Assembly: GCA_963580455.1 (NCBI GenBank)
Contig: OY756962.1
Location: 14,092,001 to 14,156,000, forward strand
From: Euonymus europaeus
Lineage: Eukaryota > Streptophyta > Magnoliopsida > Celastrales > Celastraceae
Length of the DNA: 64,000 nt
Reading direction: 5' to 3'
Each line of letters starts with the position of its first letter. The stretch's first letter is position 1. The position numbers and the translations under genes were made by a program. Of this stretch, positions 53,251 to 64,000 are shown in pieces. Under the pieces are notes generated by a model that was not told the origin of the DNA, did not search any database, and saw only the letters and a program-made list of their open reading frames with translations.

Positions 53251-54127
53251 AACTTCGGACCATCAAAGTTGCTCGGTGTACACTTTTTATTATTCTTCTA
53301 TGTCAAATTTTACGAGTATAATCTTCCAAGATTATTTCGATGCCAAAACACCAACTTTTTATCACAAATGGACAAAACCGTTAAAAGCTCCTCCATAGAG
53401 AGAGTTGAGCAATTTCGGACCAACAAAGTTGCTCGGGATACACTTTTTATTGTTCTTTTATGTCAAATTTTACGAGTATAAGCTTCCTAGATTATTTCGA
53501 TGCTAAAACACCATCTTTATATGACAAATGGACAAAACCGTTAAAAGCTCCTCCATAGAGAGAGTTGAGCAATTTCGGACCAACAAAGTTGCTCGTGATA
53601 CACTTTTTATTGTTCTTTTATGTCAAATTTTACGAGTATAAGCTTCCTTGATTATTTCGATGCTAAAAACCATCTTTCCACGACAAATGGATAAAACCGT
53701 TAAAAGCTCCTCCATAGAGAGAGTTGAGCAACTTCGGACCATCAAAGTTGCTCGGTGTACACTTTTTATTGTTATTCTATGTCAAATTTTACGAGTATAA
53801 GCTTCCTTGATTATTTCTATGCTAAAACACCATCTTTCTATGACAAATGGACAAAACCGTTAAAAGCCTCTCCATAGAAAGAGTTGAGCAACTTCGGACC
53901 ATCAAAGTTGCTCGGTGTACACTTTTTATTATTATTCTATGTCAAATTTTATGAGTATAAGCTTCCAATATTATTTCGATTCCAAATCACCAACTTTCAA
54001 TGAGAAATGGACAAAATCGTTAAAAGCTCCTCCATAGAGAGAGTGGAGCAACTTCGAACCATCAAAGTTGCTCAATGTACACTTTTTATTTTTCTTCTAT
54101 GATAAATTTTACGAGCATAAGCTTCCA
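53251..54127 (+). repeat. Short mixed stretch of monomers
   Basis: TTATATGAC-class monomers are followed by a CTAAAAACCATC monomer near 53668 that lacks the two other indels normally linked to it in the 1122-bp units. It is therefore a recombinant or an older form. The stretch then carries the CCTTGATTATTTCTATG, CCAATATT and GTGGAGC series of monomers. No gene is present. Confidence 0.75.
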
Positions 54128-55248
54128 AGATTATTTCGATGCCAAAACACCAACTTTTTATCACAAATGGACAAAACCGTTAAAAGCTCCTCCCTAGAGA
54201 GAGTTGAGCAATTTCGGACCAACAAGGTCGCTCGCGATACACTTTTTATTGTTCTTCTTTGTCAAATTTTACGAGTATAAGCTTCCTAGATTATTTCGAT
54301 GCTAAAACACCATCTTTCTATGACAAATGGACAAAACCGTTAAAAGCCCCTCCATAGAGAGAGTTGAGCAACTTCGGACCATCAAAGTTTCTCGGTGTAC
54401 ACTTTTTATTGTTCTTCTATGTCAAATTTTACGCGTATAAGCTTCCAAGATTATTTCGATTCCAAATCACCAACTTTCTATGAGAAATGGACAAAACCGT
54501 TAAAAGCTCCTCCATAGAGAGAGTTGAGCAACTTCGAACCGTCAAAGTTTCTCGGTGTGCACTTTTTATTGTTCTTCTATGTGAAATTTTATGAGTATAA
54601 GCTTCCTAGATTATTTCGATGCCAAAAAATGAACTTTTTACGACAAATGGACAAAACCGTTAAAAGCTCCTCCACAGAGAGAGTTGAGCAACTTCGGACC
54701 AACAAAGTTCCTCGGGATACACTTTTTATTGTTCTTCTATGTCAAATTTTACGAGTATAAGCTTCCAAGATTATTTCGATGCCAAAACACCATCTTTCTA
54801 TGACAAATGGACAAAACCGTTAAAAAGCCCCTGCATAGAGAGAGTTGAGCAACTTCGGACCATCAAAGTTTCTCGGTGTACACTTTTTATTGTTCTTCTA
54901 TGTCAAATTTTACACGTATAAGCTTCCAAGATTATTTCGATTCCAAATAACCAACTTTCTATGAGAAATGGACAACACCGTTAAAAGCTCCTCCATAGGG
55001 AGAGTTGAGCAACTTCGAACCGTCAAAGTTGCTCGGTGTGCACTTTTTATTGTTCTTCTATGTGAAATTTTATGAGTATAAGCTTCCTAGATTATTTCCA
55101 TGCCAAAAAATGAACTTTTTACGACAAATGGACAAAACCGTTAAAAGCTCCTCCATAGAGAGAGTTGAGCAATTTCGGACCAACAAAGTTGCTCGGGATA
55201 CACTTTTTATTGTTCTTTTATGTCAAATTTTACGAGTATAAGCTTCCT
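54128..55248 (+). repeat. 1121-bp tandem duplication, copy A
   Basis: Seven monomers plus one base; the extra base is an A in TTAAAAAGCCCCTGC near 54825. Landmarks 54524, 54739 and 55005 recur at 55645, 55860 and 56126. Its length resembles the 1122-bp HOR, but the monomer content is different, so it is an independent seven-monomer unit. Confidence 0.9.
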
Positions 55249-56369
55249 AGATTATTTCGATGCCAAAACACCAAATTTTTATCACAAATGGACAAAACCG
55301 TTAAAAGCTCCTCCCTAGAGAGAGTTGAGCAATTTCGGACCAACAAAGTCGCTCGCGATACACTTTTTATTGTTCTTCTTTGTCAAATTTTACGAGTATA
55401 AGCTTCCTAGATTATTTCGATGCTAAAACACCATCTTTCTATGACAAATGGACAAAACCGTTAAAAGCCCCTCCATAGAGAGAGTTGAGCAACTTCGGAC
55501 AATCAAAGTTTCTCGGTGTATACTTTTTATTGTTCTTCTATGTCAAATTTTACGCGTATAAGCTTCCAAGATTATTTCGATTCCAAATCACCAACTTTCT
55601 ATGAGAAATGGACAAAACCGTTAAAAGCTCCTCCATAGAGAGAGTTGAGCAACTTCGAACCGTCAAAGTTTCTCGGTGTGCACTTTTTATTGTTCTTCTA
55701 TGTGAAATTTTATGAGTATAAGCTTCCTAGATTATTTCGATGCCAAAAAATGAACTTTTTACGACAAATGGACAAAACCGTTAAAAGCTCCTCCACAGAG
55801 AGAGTTGAGCAACTTCGGACCAACAAAGTTCCTCGGGATACACTTTTTATTGTTCTTCTATGTCAAATTTTACGAGTATAAGCTTCCAAGATTATTTCGA
55901 TGCCAAAACACCATCTTTCTATGACAAATGGACAAAACCGTTAAAAAGCCCCTGCATAGAGAGAGTTGAGCAACTTCGGACCATCAAAGTTTCTCGGTGT
56001 ACACTTTTTATTGTTCTTCTATGTCAAATTTTACACGTATAAGCTTCCAAGATTATTTCGATTCCAAATAACCAACTTTCTATGAGAAATGGACAACACC
56101 GTTAAAAGCTCCTCCATAGGGAGAGTTGAGCAACTTCGAACCGTCAAAGTTGCTCGGTGTGCACTTTTTATTGTTCTTCTGTGTGAAATTTTATGAGTAT
56201 AAGCTTCCTAGATTATTTCCGTGCCAAAAAATGAACTTTTTACGACAAATAGAAAAAACCGTTAAAAGCTCCTCCATAGAGAGAGTTGAGCAATTTCGGA
56301 CCAACAAAGTTGCTCGGGATACACTTTTTATTGTTCTTTTATGTCAAATTTTACGAGTATAAGCTTCCT
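55249..56369 (+). repeat. 1121-bp tandem duplication, copy B
   Basis: Adjacent copy of the preceding unit, with the same inserted A near 55946 and the shared rare states GGACAACACC and CCATAGGGAGAG. Private substitutions include CCAAATTTTT near 55273 and CTTCTGTGTGAAA near 56176. It is followed by TTATATGAC-class monomers. Confidence 0.9.
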
Positions 56370-58912
56370 AGATTATTTCGATGCTAAAACACCATCTTTA
56401 TATGACAAATGGACAAAACCGTTAAAAGCTCCTCCATAGAGAGAGTTGAGCAATTTCGGACCAACAAAGTTGCTCGGGATACACTTTTTATTGTTCTTTT
56501 ATGTCAAATTTTACGAGTATAAGCTTCCTAGATTATTTCGATGCTAAAACACCATCTTTATATGACAAATGGACAAAACCGTTAAAAGCTCCTCCATAGA
56601 GAGAGTTGAGCAACTTCGGACCATCAAAGTTGCTCGGTGTACACTTTTTATTGTTATTCTATGTCAAATTTTACGAGTATAAGCTTCCTCGATTATTTCT
56701 ATGCTAAAACACCATCTTTCTATGACAAATGGACAAAACGGTTAAAAGCCTCTCCATAGAGAGAGTTGAGCAACTTCGGACCATCAAAGTTGCTCGGTGT
56801 ACACTTTTTATTATTTTTCTATGTCAAATTTTATGAGTATAAGCTTCCAATATTATTTCGATTCCAAATCACCAACTTTCTATGAGAAATGGACAAAATC
56901 GTTAAAAGCTCCTCCATAGAGAGAGTGGAGCAACTTCGAACCATCAAAGTTGCTCGATGTACACTTTTTATTTTTCTTCTATGATAAATTTTACGAGCAT
57001 AAGCTTCCAAGATTATTTCGATGCCAAAACACCAACTTTTTATCACAAATGGACAAAACCGTTAAAAGCTCCTCCCTAGAGAGAGTTGAGCAATTTCGGA
57101 CCAACAAAGTCGCTCGGGATACACTTTTTATTGTTCTTCTTTGTCAAATTTTACGAGTATAAGCTTCCTAGATTATTTCGATGCTAAAACACCATCTTTC
57201 TATGACAAATGGACAAAACCGTTAAAAGCCCCTCCATAGAGAGAGTTGAGCAACTTCGGACCATCAAAGTTTCTCGGTGTACACTTTTTATTGTTCTTCT
57301 ATGTCAAATTTTACGCGTATAAGCTTCCAAGATTATTTCGATTCCAAATCACCAACTTTCTATGAGAAATGGACAAAACCGTTAAAGGCTCCTCCATAGA
57401 GAGAGTTGAGCAACTTCGAACCGTCAAAGTTTCTCGGTGTGCACTTTTTATTGTTCTTCTATGTGAAATTTTATGAGTGTAAGTTTCCAAGATTATTTCG
57501 ATGCCAAAAAATGAACTTTTTACGACAAATGGACAAAACCGTTAAAAGCTCCTCCACAGAGAGAGTTGAGCAACTTCGGACAAACAAAGTTGCTCGGGAT
57601 ACACTTTTTATTGTTCTTCTATGTCAAATTTTACGAGTATAAGCTTCCAAGATTATTTCGATGCCAAAACACCAACTTTTTATCACAAACGGACAAAACC
57701 GTTAAAAGCCCTTCCATAGAGAGAGTTGAGCAACTTCGGACTATCAAAGTTGCTCGGTGTACACTTTTTATTATTCTTCTATCTCAAATTTTACGAGTAT
57801 AAGCTTCGAAGATTATTTCGATGCCAAAACACCAACTTTTTATCACAAATGGTCAAAACCGTTAAAAGCCCTTCCATAGAGAGTTGAGCAACCTCGGACC
57901 AACAAAGTTACTCGGGATACACTTTTTATTGTTCTTCTTTGTCAAATTTTACGAGTATAAGCTTCCTAGATTATTTCGATGCTAAAACACCATCTTTCTA
58001 TGACAAATGGACAAAACCGTTAAAAGCCCCTCCATAGAGAGAGTTGAGCAACTTCGGACCATCAAAGTTTCTCGGTGTACACTTTTTATTGTTCTTCTAT
58101 GTGAAATTTTATGAGTATAAGCTTCCAAGATTATTTCGATGCCAAAAAATGAACTTTTTACGACAAATCGACAAAACCGTTAAAAGCTCCTCCATAGAGA
58201 GAGTTGACCAACTTCGGACCAACAAAGTTGCTCGGGATACACTTTTTATTGTTCTTCTATGTCATATTTTACGAGTATAAGCTTCTTATATTATTTCGAT
58301 GCTAAAACACCATCTTTCTATGACAAATGGACAAAACCGTTAAAATATCCTCCATAGAGAGAGTTGAGCAACTTCAAACCATCAAAGTTGCTCGGTATAT
58401 ACTTTTTATTGTTCTTCTATGTCAAATTTTACAAGTATAATTTTCAAAGATTATTTCGATTCCAAATCACCAACTTTCTATGAGAAATGGACAAAACCGT
58501 TAAAAGCTCGTCCATAGGGAGTGTGGAGCAACTTCGAACCATCAAAGTTGTTCGATGTACACTTTTTATTGTCCTTCTATGTTAAATTTTATGAGAATAA
58601 GCTTCTTAGATTATTTCGATGCCAAAACACCAACTTTTTATCACAAATGGACAAAACCGTTAAAAGCTCCTCCATAGAGAGAGTTGAGCAACTTCGGACC
58701 ATCAAAGTTGCTCGGTGTACACTTTTTATTATTCTTCTATGTCAAATTTTACGAGTATAATCTTCCAAGATTATTTCGATGCCAAAACACCAACTTTTTA
58801 TCACAAATGGACAAAACCGTTAAAAGCTCCTCCATAGAGAGAGTTGAGCAATTTCGGACCAACAAAGTTGCTCGGGATACACTTTTTATTGTTCTTTTAT
58901 GTCAAATTTTAC
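56370..58912 (+). repeat. Monomer block related to 50.4-53.3 and 59.4-61.2 kb
   Basis: The first part (56.4-57.2 kb) matches 60.4-61.2 kb at offset 3998. From about 57.25 to 58.7 kb it matches the dispersed block at offset -5439. About 57.96-58.9 kb also matches 59.4-60.34 kb at offset 1440 (nine monomers). It includes the AG-run deletion near 57884. No gene is visible. Confidence 0.83.
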
Positions 58913-61472
58913 GAGTATAAGCTTCCTAGATTATTTCGATGCCAAAAAATGAACTTTTTACGACAAATGGACAAAACCGTTAAAAGCTCCTCCACAGAGA
59001 GAGTTGAGCAACTTCGGACAAACGAAGTTGCTCGGGATACACTTTTTATTGTTCTTCTATGTCAAATTTTACGAGTATAAGCTTCCAAGATTATTTCGAT
59101 GCCAAAACACCAACTTTTTATCACAAACGGACAAAACCGTTAAAAGCCCTTCCATAGAGAGAGTTGAGCAACTTCGGACTATCAAAGTTGCTCGGTGTAC
59201 ACTTTTTATTATTCTTCTATCTCAAATTTTACGAGTATAAGCTTCGAAGATTATTTCGATGCCAAAAAATGAACATTTTACGACAAATCGACAAAACCGT
59301 TAAAAGCTCCTCCATAGAGAGAGTTGACCAACTTCGGACCAACAAAGTTGCTCGGGATACACTTTTTATTGTTCTTCTATGTCATATTTTACGAGTATAA
59401 GCTTCCTAGATTATTTCGATGCTAAAACACCATCTTTCTATGACAAATGGACAAAACCGTTAAAAGCCCCTCCATAGAGAGAGTTGAGCAACTTCGGACC
59501 ATCAAAGTTTCTCGGTGTACACTTTTTATTGTTCTTCTATGTGAAATTTTATGAGTATAAGCTTCCAAGATTATTTCGATGCCAAAAAATGAACTTTTTA
59601 CGACAAATCGACAAAACCGTTAAAAGCTCCTCCATAGAGAGAGTTGACCAACTTCGGACCAACAAAGTTGCTCGGGATACACTTTTTATTGTTCTTCTAT
59701 GTCATATTTTACGAGTATAAGCTTCCTAGATTATTTCGATGCTAAAACGCCATCTTTCTATGACAAATGGACAAAACCGTTAAAATATCCTCCATAGAGA
59801 GAGTTGAGCAACTTCAAACCATCAAAGTTGCTCGGTGTATACTTTTTATTGTTCTTCTATGTCAAATTTTACAAGTATAATTTTCAAAGATTATTTCGAT
59901 TCCAAATCACCAACTTTCTATGAGAAATGGACAAAACCGTTAAAAGCTCGTCCATAGGGAGTGTGGAGCAACTTCGAACGATCAAAGTTGTTCGATGTAC
60001 ACTTTTTATTGTCCTTCTATGTTAAATTTTATGAGAATAAGCTTCTTAGATTATTTCGATGCCAAAACACCAACTTTTTATCACAAATGGACAAAACCGT
60101 TAAAAGCTCCTCCATAGAGAGAGTTGAGCAACTTCGGACCATCAAAGTTGCTCGGTGTACACTTTTTATTATTCTTCTATGTCAAATTTTACGAGTATAA
60201 TCTTCCAAGATTATTTCGATGCCAAAACACCAACTTTTTATCACAAATGGACAAAACCGTTAAAAGCTCCTCCATAGAGAGAGTGGAGCAATTTCGGACC
60301 AACAAAGTTGCTCGGGATACACTTTTTATTGTTCTTTTATGTCAAATTTTACGAGTATAAGCTTCCTAGATTATTTCGATGCTAAAACACCATCTTTATA
60401 TGACAAATGGACAAAACCGTTAAAAGCTCCTCCATAGAGAGAGTTGAGCAATTTCGGACCAACAAAGTTGCTCGGGATACACTTTTTATTGTTCTTTTAT
60501 GTCAAATTTTACGAGTATAAGCTTCCTAGATTATTTCGATGCTAAAACACCATCTTTATATGACAAATGGACAAAACCGTTAAAAGCTCCTCCATAGAGA
60601 GAGTTGAGCAACTTCGGACCATCAAAGTTGCTCGGTGTACACTTTTTATTGTTATTCTATGTCAAATTTTACGAGTATAAGCTTCCTCGATTATTTCTAT
60701 GCTAAAACACCATCTTTCTATGACAAATGGACAAAACCGTTAAAAGCCTCTCCATAGAGAGAGTTGAGCAACTTCGGACCATCAAAGTTGCTCGGTGTAC
60801 ACTTTTTATTATTATTCTATGTCAAATTTTATGAGTATAAGCTTCCAATATTATTTCGATTCCAAATCACCAACTTTCTATGAGAAATGGACAAAATCGT
60901 TAAAAGCTCCTCCATAGAGAGAGTGGAGCAACTTCGAACCATCAAAGTTGCTCGATATACACTTTTTATTTTTCTTCTATGATAAATTTTACGAGCATAA
61001 GCTTCCAAGATTATTTCGATGCCAAAACACCAACTTTTTATCACAAATGGACAAAACCGTTAAAAGCTCCTCCCTAGAGAGAGTTGAGCAATTTCGGACC
61101 AACAAAGTCGCTCGCGATACACTTTTTATTGTTCTTCTTTGTCAAATTTTACGAGTATAAGCTTCCTAGATTATTTCGATGCTAAAACCCCATCTTTCTA
61201 TGACAAATGGACAAAACCGTTAAAAGCCCCTCCATAGAGAGAGTTGAGCAACTTCGGACCATCAAAGTTTCTCGGTGTACACTTTTTATTGTTCTTCTAT
61301 GTCAAATTTTACGCGTATAAGCTTCCAAGATTATTTCGATTCCAAATCACCAACTTTCTATGAGAAATGGACAAAACCGTTAAAAGCTCCTCCATAGAGA
61401 GAGTTGAGCAACTTCGAACCGTCAAAGTTTCTCGGTGTGCACTTTTTATTGTTCTTCTATGTGAAATTTTAT
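58913..61472 (+). repeat. 2560-bp higher-order unit, copy A
   Basis: Sixteen monomers. Identity with the next copy begins at 58913/61473; position 58912 is C and 61472 is T. Landmarks 59004, 59484, 59961, 60124, 60829 and 60948 recur 2559-2560 bp later. A monomer near 59250 that joins a CGAAGATTATTTCG left part to an ATGAACATTTTACGAC centre looks like an internal crossover product. Confidence 0.9.
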
Positions 61473-64000
61473 GAGTATAAGCTTCCTAGATTATTTCGAT
61501 GCCAAAAAATGAACTTTTTACGACAAATGGACAAAACCGTTAAAAGCTCCTCCACAGAGAGAGTTGAGCAACTTCGGACAAACGAAGTTGCTCGGGATAC
61601 ACTTTTTATTGTTCTTCTATGTCAAATTTTACGAGTATAAGCTTCCAAGATTATTTCGATGCCAAAACACCAACTTTTTATCACAAACGGACAAAACCGT
61701 TAAAAGCCCTTCCATAGAGAGATTTGAGCAACTTCGGACTATCAAAGTTGCTCGGTGTACACTTTTTATTATTCTTCTATCTCAAATTTTATGAGTATAA
61801 GCTTCGAAGATTATTTCGATGCCAAAAAAGAACATTTTACGACAAATCGACAAAACCGTTAAAAGCTCCTCCATAGAGAGAGTTGACCAACTTTGGACCA
61901 ACAAAGTTGCTCGGGATACACTTTTTATTGTTCTTCTATGTCATATTTTACGAGTATAAGCTTCCTAGATTATTTCGATGCTAAAACACCATCTTTCTAT
62001 GACAAATGGACAAAACCGTTAAAAGCCCCTCCATAGAGAGAGTTGAGCAACTTCGGACCATCAAAGTTTCTCGGTGTACACTTTTTATTGTTCTTCTATG
62101 TGAAATTTTATGAGTTTAAGCTTCCAAGATTATTTCGATGCCAAAAAATGAACTTTTTACGACAAATCGACAAAACCGTTAAAAGCTCCTCCATAGAGAG
62201 AGTTGACCAACTTCGGACCAACAAAGTTGCTCGGGATACACTTTTTATTGTTCTTCTATGTCATATTTTACGAGTATAAGCTTCCTAGATTATTTCGATG
62301 CTAAAACACCATCTTTCTATGACAAATGGACAAAACCGTTAAAATATCCTCCATAGAGAGAGTTGAGCAACTTCAAACCATCAAAGTTGCTCGGTGTATA
62401 CTTTTTATTGTTCTTCTATGTCAAATTTTACAAGTATAATTTTCAAAGATTATTTCGATTCCAAATCACCAACTTTCTATGAGAAATGGACAAAACCGTT
62501 AAAAGCTCGTCCATAGGGAGTGTGGAGCAACTTCGAACGATCAAAGTTGTTCGATGTACACTTTTTATTGTCCTTCTATGTTAAATTTTATGAGAATAAG
62601 CTTCTTAGATTATTTCGATGCCAAAACACCAACTTTTTATCACAAATGGACAAAACCGTTAAAAGCTCCTCCATAGAGAGAGTTGAGCAACTTCGGACCA
62701 TCAAAGTTGCTCGGTGTACACTTTTTATTATTCTTCTATGTCAAATTTTACGAGTATAATCTTCCAAGATTATTTCGATGCCAAAACACCAACTTTTTAT
62801 CACAAATGGACAAAACCGTTAAAAGCTCCTCCATAGAGAGAGTTGAGCAATTTCGGACCAACAAAGTTGCTCGGGATACACTTTTTATTGTTCTTTTATG
62901 TCAAATTTTACGAGTATAAGCTTCCTAGATTATTTCGATGCTAAAACACCATCTTTATATGACAAATGGACAAAACCGTTAAAAGCTCCTCCATAGAGAG
63001 AGTTGAGCAATTTCGGACCAACAAAGTTGCTCGGGATACACTTTTTATTGTTCTTTTATGTCAAATTTTACGAGTATAAGCTTCCTAGATTATTTCGATG
63101 CTAAAACACCATCTTTATATGACAAATGGACAAAACCGTTAAAAGCTACTCCATAGAGAGAGTTGAGCAACTTCGGACCATCAAAGTTGCTCGGTGTACA
63201 CTTTTTATTGTTATTCTATGTCAAATTTTACGAGTATAAGCTTCCTTGATTATTTCTATGCTAAAACACCATCTTTCTATGACAAATGGACAAAACCGTT
63301 AAAAGCCTCTCCATAGAGAGAGTTGAGCAACTTCGGACCATCAAAGTTGCTCGGTGTACACTTTTTATTATTATTCTATGTCAAATTTTATGAGTATAAG
63401 CTTCCAATATTATTTCGATTCCAAATCACCAACTTTCTATGAGAAATGGACAAAATCGTTAAAAGCTCCTCCATAGAGAGAGTGGAGCAACTTCGAACCA
63501 TCAAAGTTGCTCGATATACACTTTTTATTTTTCTTCTATGATAAATTTTACGAGCATAAGCTTCCAAGATTATTTCGATGCCAAAACACCAACTTTTTAT
63601 CACAAATGGACAAAACCGTTAAAAGCTCCTCCCTAGAGAGAGTTGAGCAATTTCGGACCAACAAAGTCGCTCGCGATACACTTTTTATTGTTCTTCTTTG
63701 TCAAATTTTACGAGTATAAGCTTCCTAGATTATTTCGATGCTAAAACACCATCTTTCTATGACAAATGGACAAAACCGTTAAAAGCCCCTCCATAGAGAG
63801 AGTTGAGCAACTTCGGACCATCAAAGTTTCTCGGTGTACACTTTTTATTGTTCTTCTATGTCAAATTTTACGCGTATAAGCTTCCAAGATTATTTCGATT
63901 CCAAATCACCAACTTTCTATGAGAAATGGACAAAACCGTTAAAAGCTCCTCCATAGAGAGAGTTGAGCAACTTCGAACCGTCAACGTTTCTCGGTGTGCA
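61473..64000 (+). repeat. 2560-bp higher-order unit, copy B (cut by window end)
   Basis: This is the tandem copy of the preceding unit, one base shorter because of a deletion in GCCAAAAAAGAAC near 61828. It still matches copy A where the window stops, about 30 bases before its expected end. Private differences include GAGATTTGAGC near 61720 and AGCTACTCC near 63148. Confidence 0.9.

Larger units (their letters stand above)
1..64000 (+). repeat. 160-bp tandem satellite array filling the window
   Basis: Every part of the window reads as head-to-tail copies of one 160-bp monomer in a single orientation. An AAGCTT-anchored boundary occurs near 195 and the last near 63878, a distance of 398 x 160 + 3 bp. 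Landmarks in order within a monomer are AAGCTTCCTAGATTATTTCG, a variable centre (TGCTAAAACACCATCTTT and relatives), GACAAATGGACAAAACCGTT, an AG-rich run (CATAGAGAGAG), a 9-bp dyad around GAGCAACTT, the palindrome GTGTACAC or variants, a T-rich stretch, and TCAAATTTTACGAGTAT. Monomers differ by substitutions that define subfamilies; indels are rare. I see no gene, transposon, tRNA, rRNA or single-copy sequence. Arrays like this in eukaryotes form centromeric, pericentromeric or subtelomeric heterochromatin; which one applies here cannot be told from sequence. I do not recognise the family name or the species. Confidence 0.97.

Noticed and set aside
185..63603. Minus-strand open frames of about 71-91 codons (starting near 400, 3759, 31109, 32069, 37027, 41831 and others).
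   Set aside because: They occur only in monomer combinations that happen to lack a stop and overlap the same repeat. There is no independent evidence of coding.
120..63720. More than a hundred open frames of 60-94 codons on the + strand with closely related products (SNFGPSKLLGVHFLLFFYVK and similar).
   Set aside because: They recur with the 160-bp monomer, begin mostly at TTG, and run about 1.5 monomers through two reading frames because 160 is 1 modulo 3. The differences between copies show no codon-position bias that I can see, and neighbouring copies are broken at random. They are by-products of an array lacking stops in these frames, not genes.
1..64000. CRISPR-like array.
   Set aside because: There are no unique spacers between short repeats. 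The whole 160-bp unit is repeated, and monomers differ by point changes only.
1..64000. Transposable-element remains (LTR, terminal inverted repeats, target-site duplications).
   Set aside because: Every segment can be placed on the 160-bp monomer. No segment is left over that could be an element or a solo LTR.
1..64000. tRNA, rRNA, telomere repeat or bacterial regulatory signals (terminators, riboswitches).
   Set aside because: No tRNA-like or rRNA-like sequence and no run of telomere-type hexamers or heptamers was seen. The dyad followed several bases later by a T-run resembles a terminator superficially, but it recurs in every monomer with no gene upstream.

Overview
The window is one uninterrupted tandem satellite-DNA array. 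A 160-bp, AT-rich monomer is repeated head-to-tail about 400 times from the first base to the last, always in the same orientation. I found no gene, RNA gene, transposon, inversion or unique sequence in it. The first AAGCTT-anchored monomer boundary is near position 195 and the last near 63878. That distance is 63683 bp, which is 398 x 160 + 3, and the small indels I found by eye sum to exactly +3. An array of this size, with a nucleosome-sized monomer and layered higher-order repeats (HORs), points to a eukaryotic centromeric, pericentromeric or subtelomeric heterochromatin block. A flowering plant is my best guess from monomer length and base composition. I do not recognise the family, and an animal source cannot be excluded from sequence alone.

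Layout. Roughly 1-16.6 kb is a mosaic of long HOR blocks. A block of about 4 kb occurs at 4.56-8.9 kb and again at 12.56-16.58 kb, with a run of closely related monomers between the copies. From 18922 to 30429 there is a near-perfect tandem duplication of a 35-monomer unit (5594 bp), whose second copy gained an extra two monomers (5914 bp). A 960-bp (six-monomer) doubling follows at 30.4-32.3 kb. From 34395 to 44002 a 30-monomer unit (4804 bp) is tandemly duplicated. Its right end leads into an array of a 7-monomer, 1122-bp HOR, which is itself organised into a 2726-bp super-unit duplicated at 43275-48726. The blocks 32.3-35.0 kb and 50.4-53.25 kb are copies of each other and flank this expansion. 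From 54.1 to 64.0 kb there are further tandem doublings of 1121 bp and about 2560 bp, the last cut by the window edge.

Monomer subfamilies are spatially stratified. Variants reading CCATGAC at the middle of the monomer dominate the left 30 kb. Variants reading TTATATGAC are seen only to the right of about 30.4 kb. Most monomers carry a perfect or near-perfect 9-bp dyad (GAGCAACTT / AAGTTGCTC, 10-nt loop), a GTGTACAC-type palindrome and an AACCGTTA motif. These are the best candidates for a sequence-encoded function, but that remains inference. The many 70-90 codon open frames come from the repeat (160 is 1 modulo 3) and are not annotated as genes.
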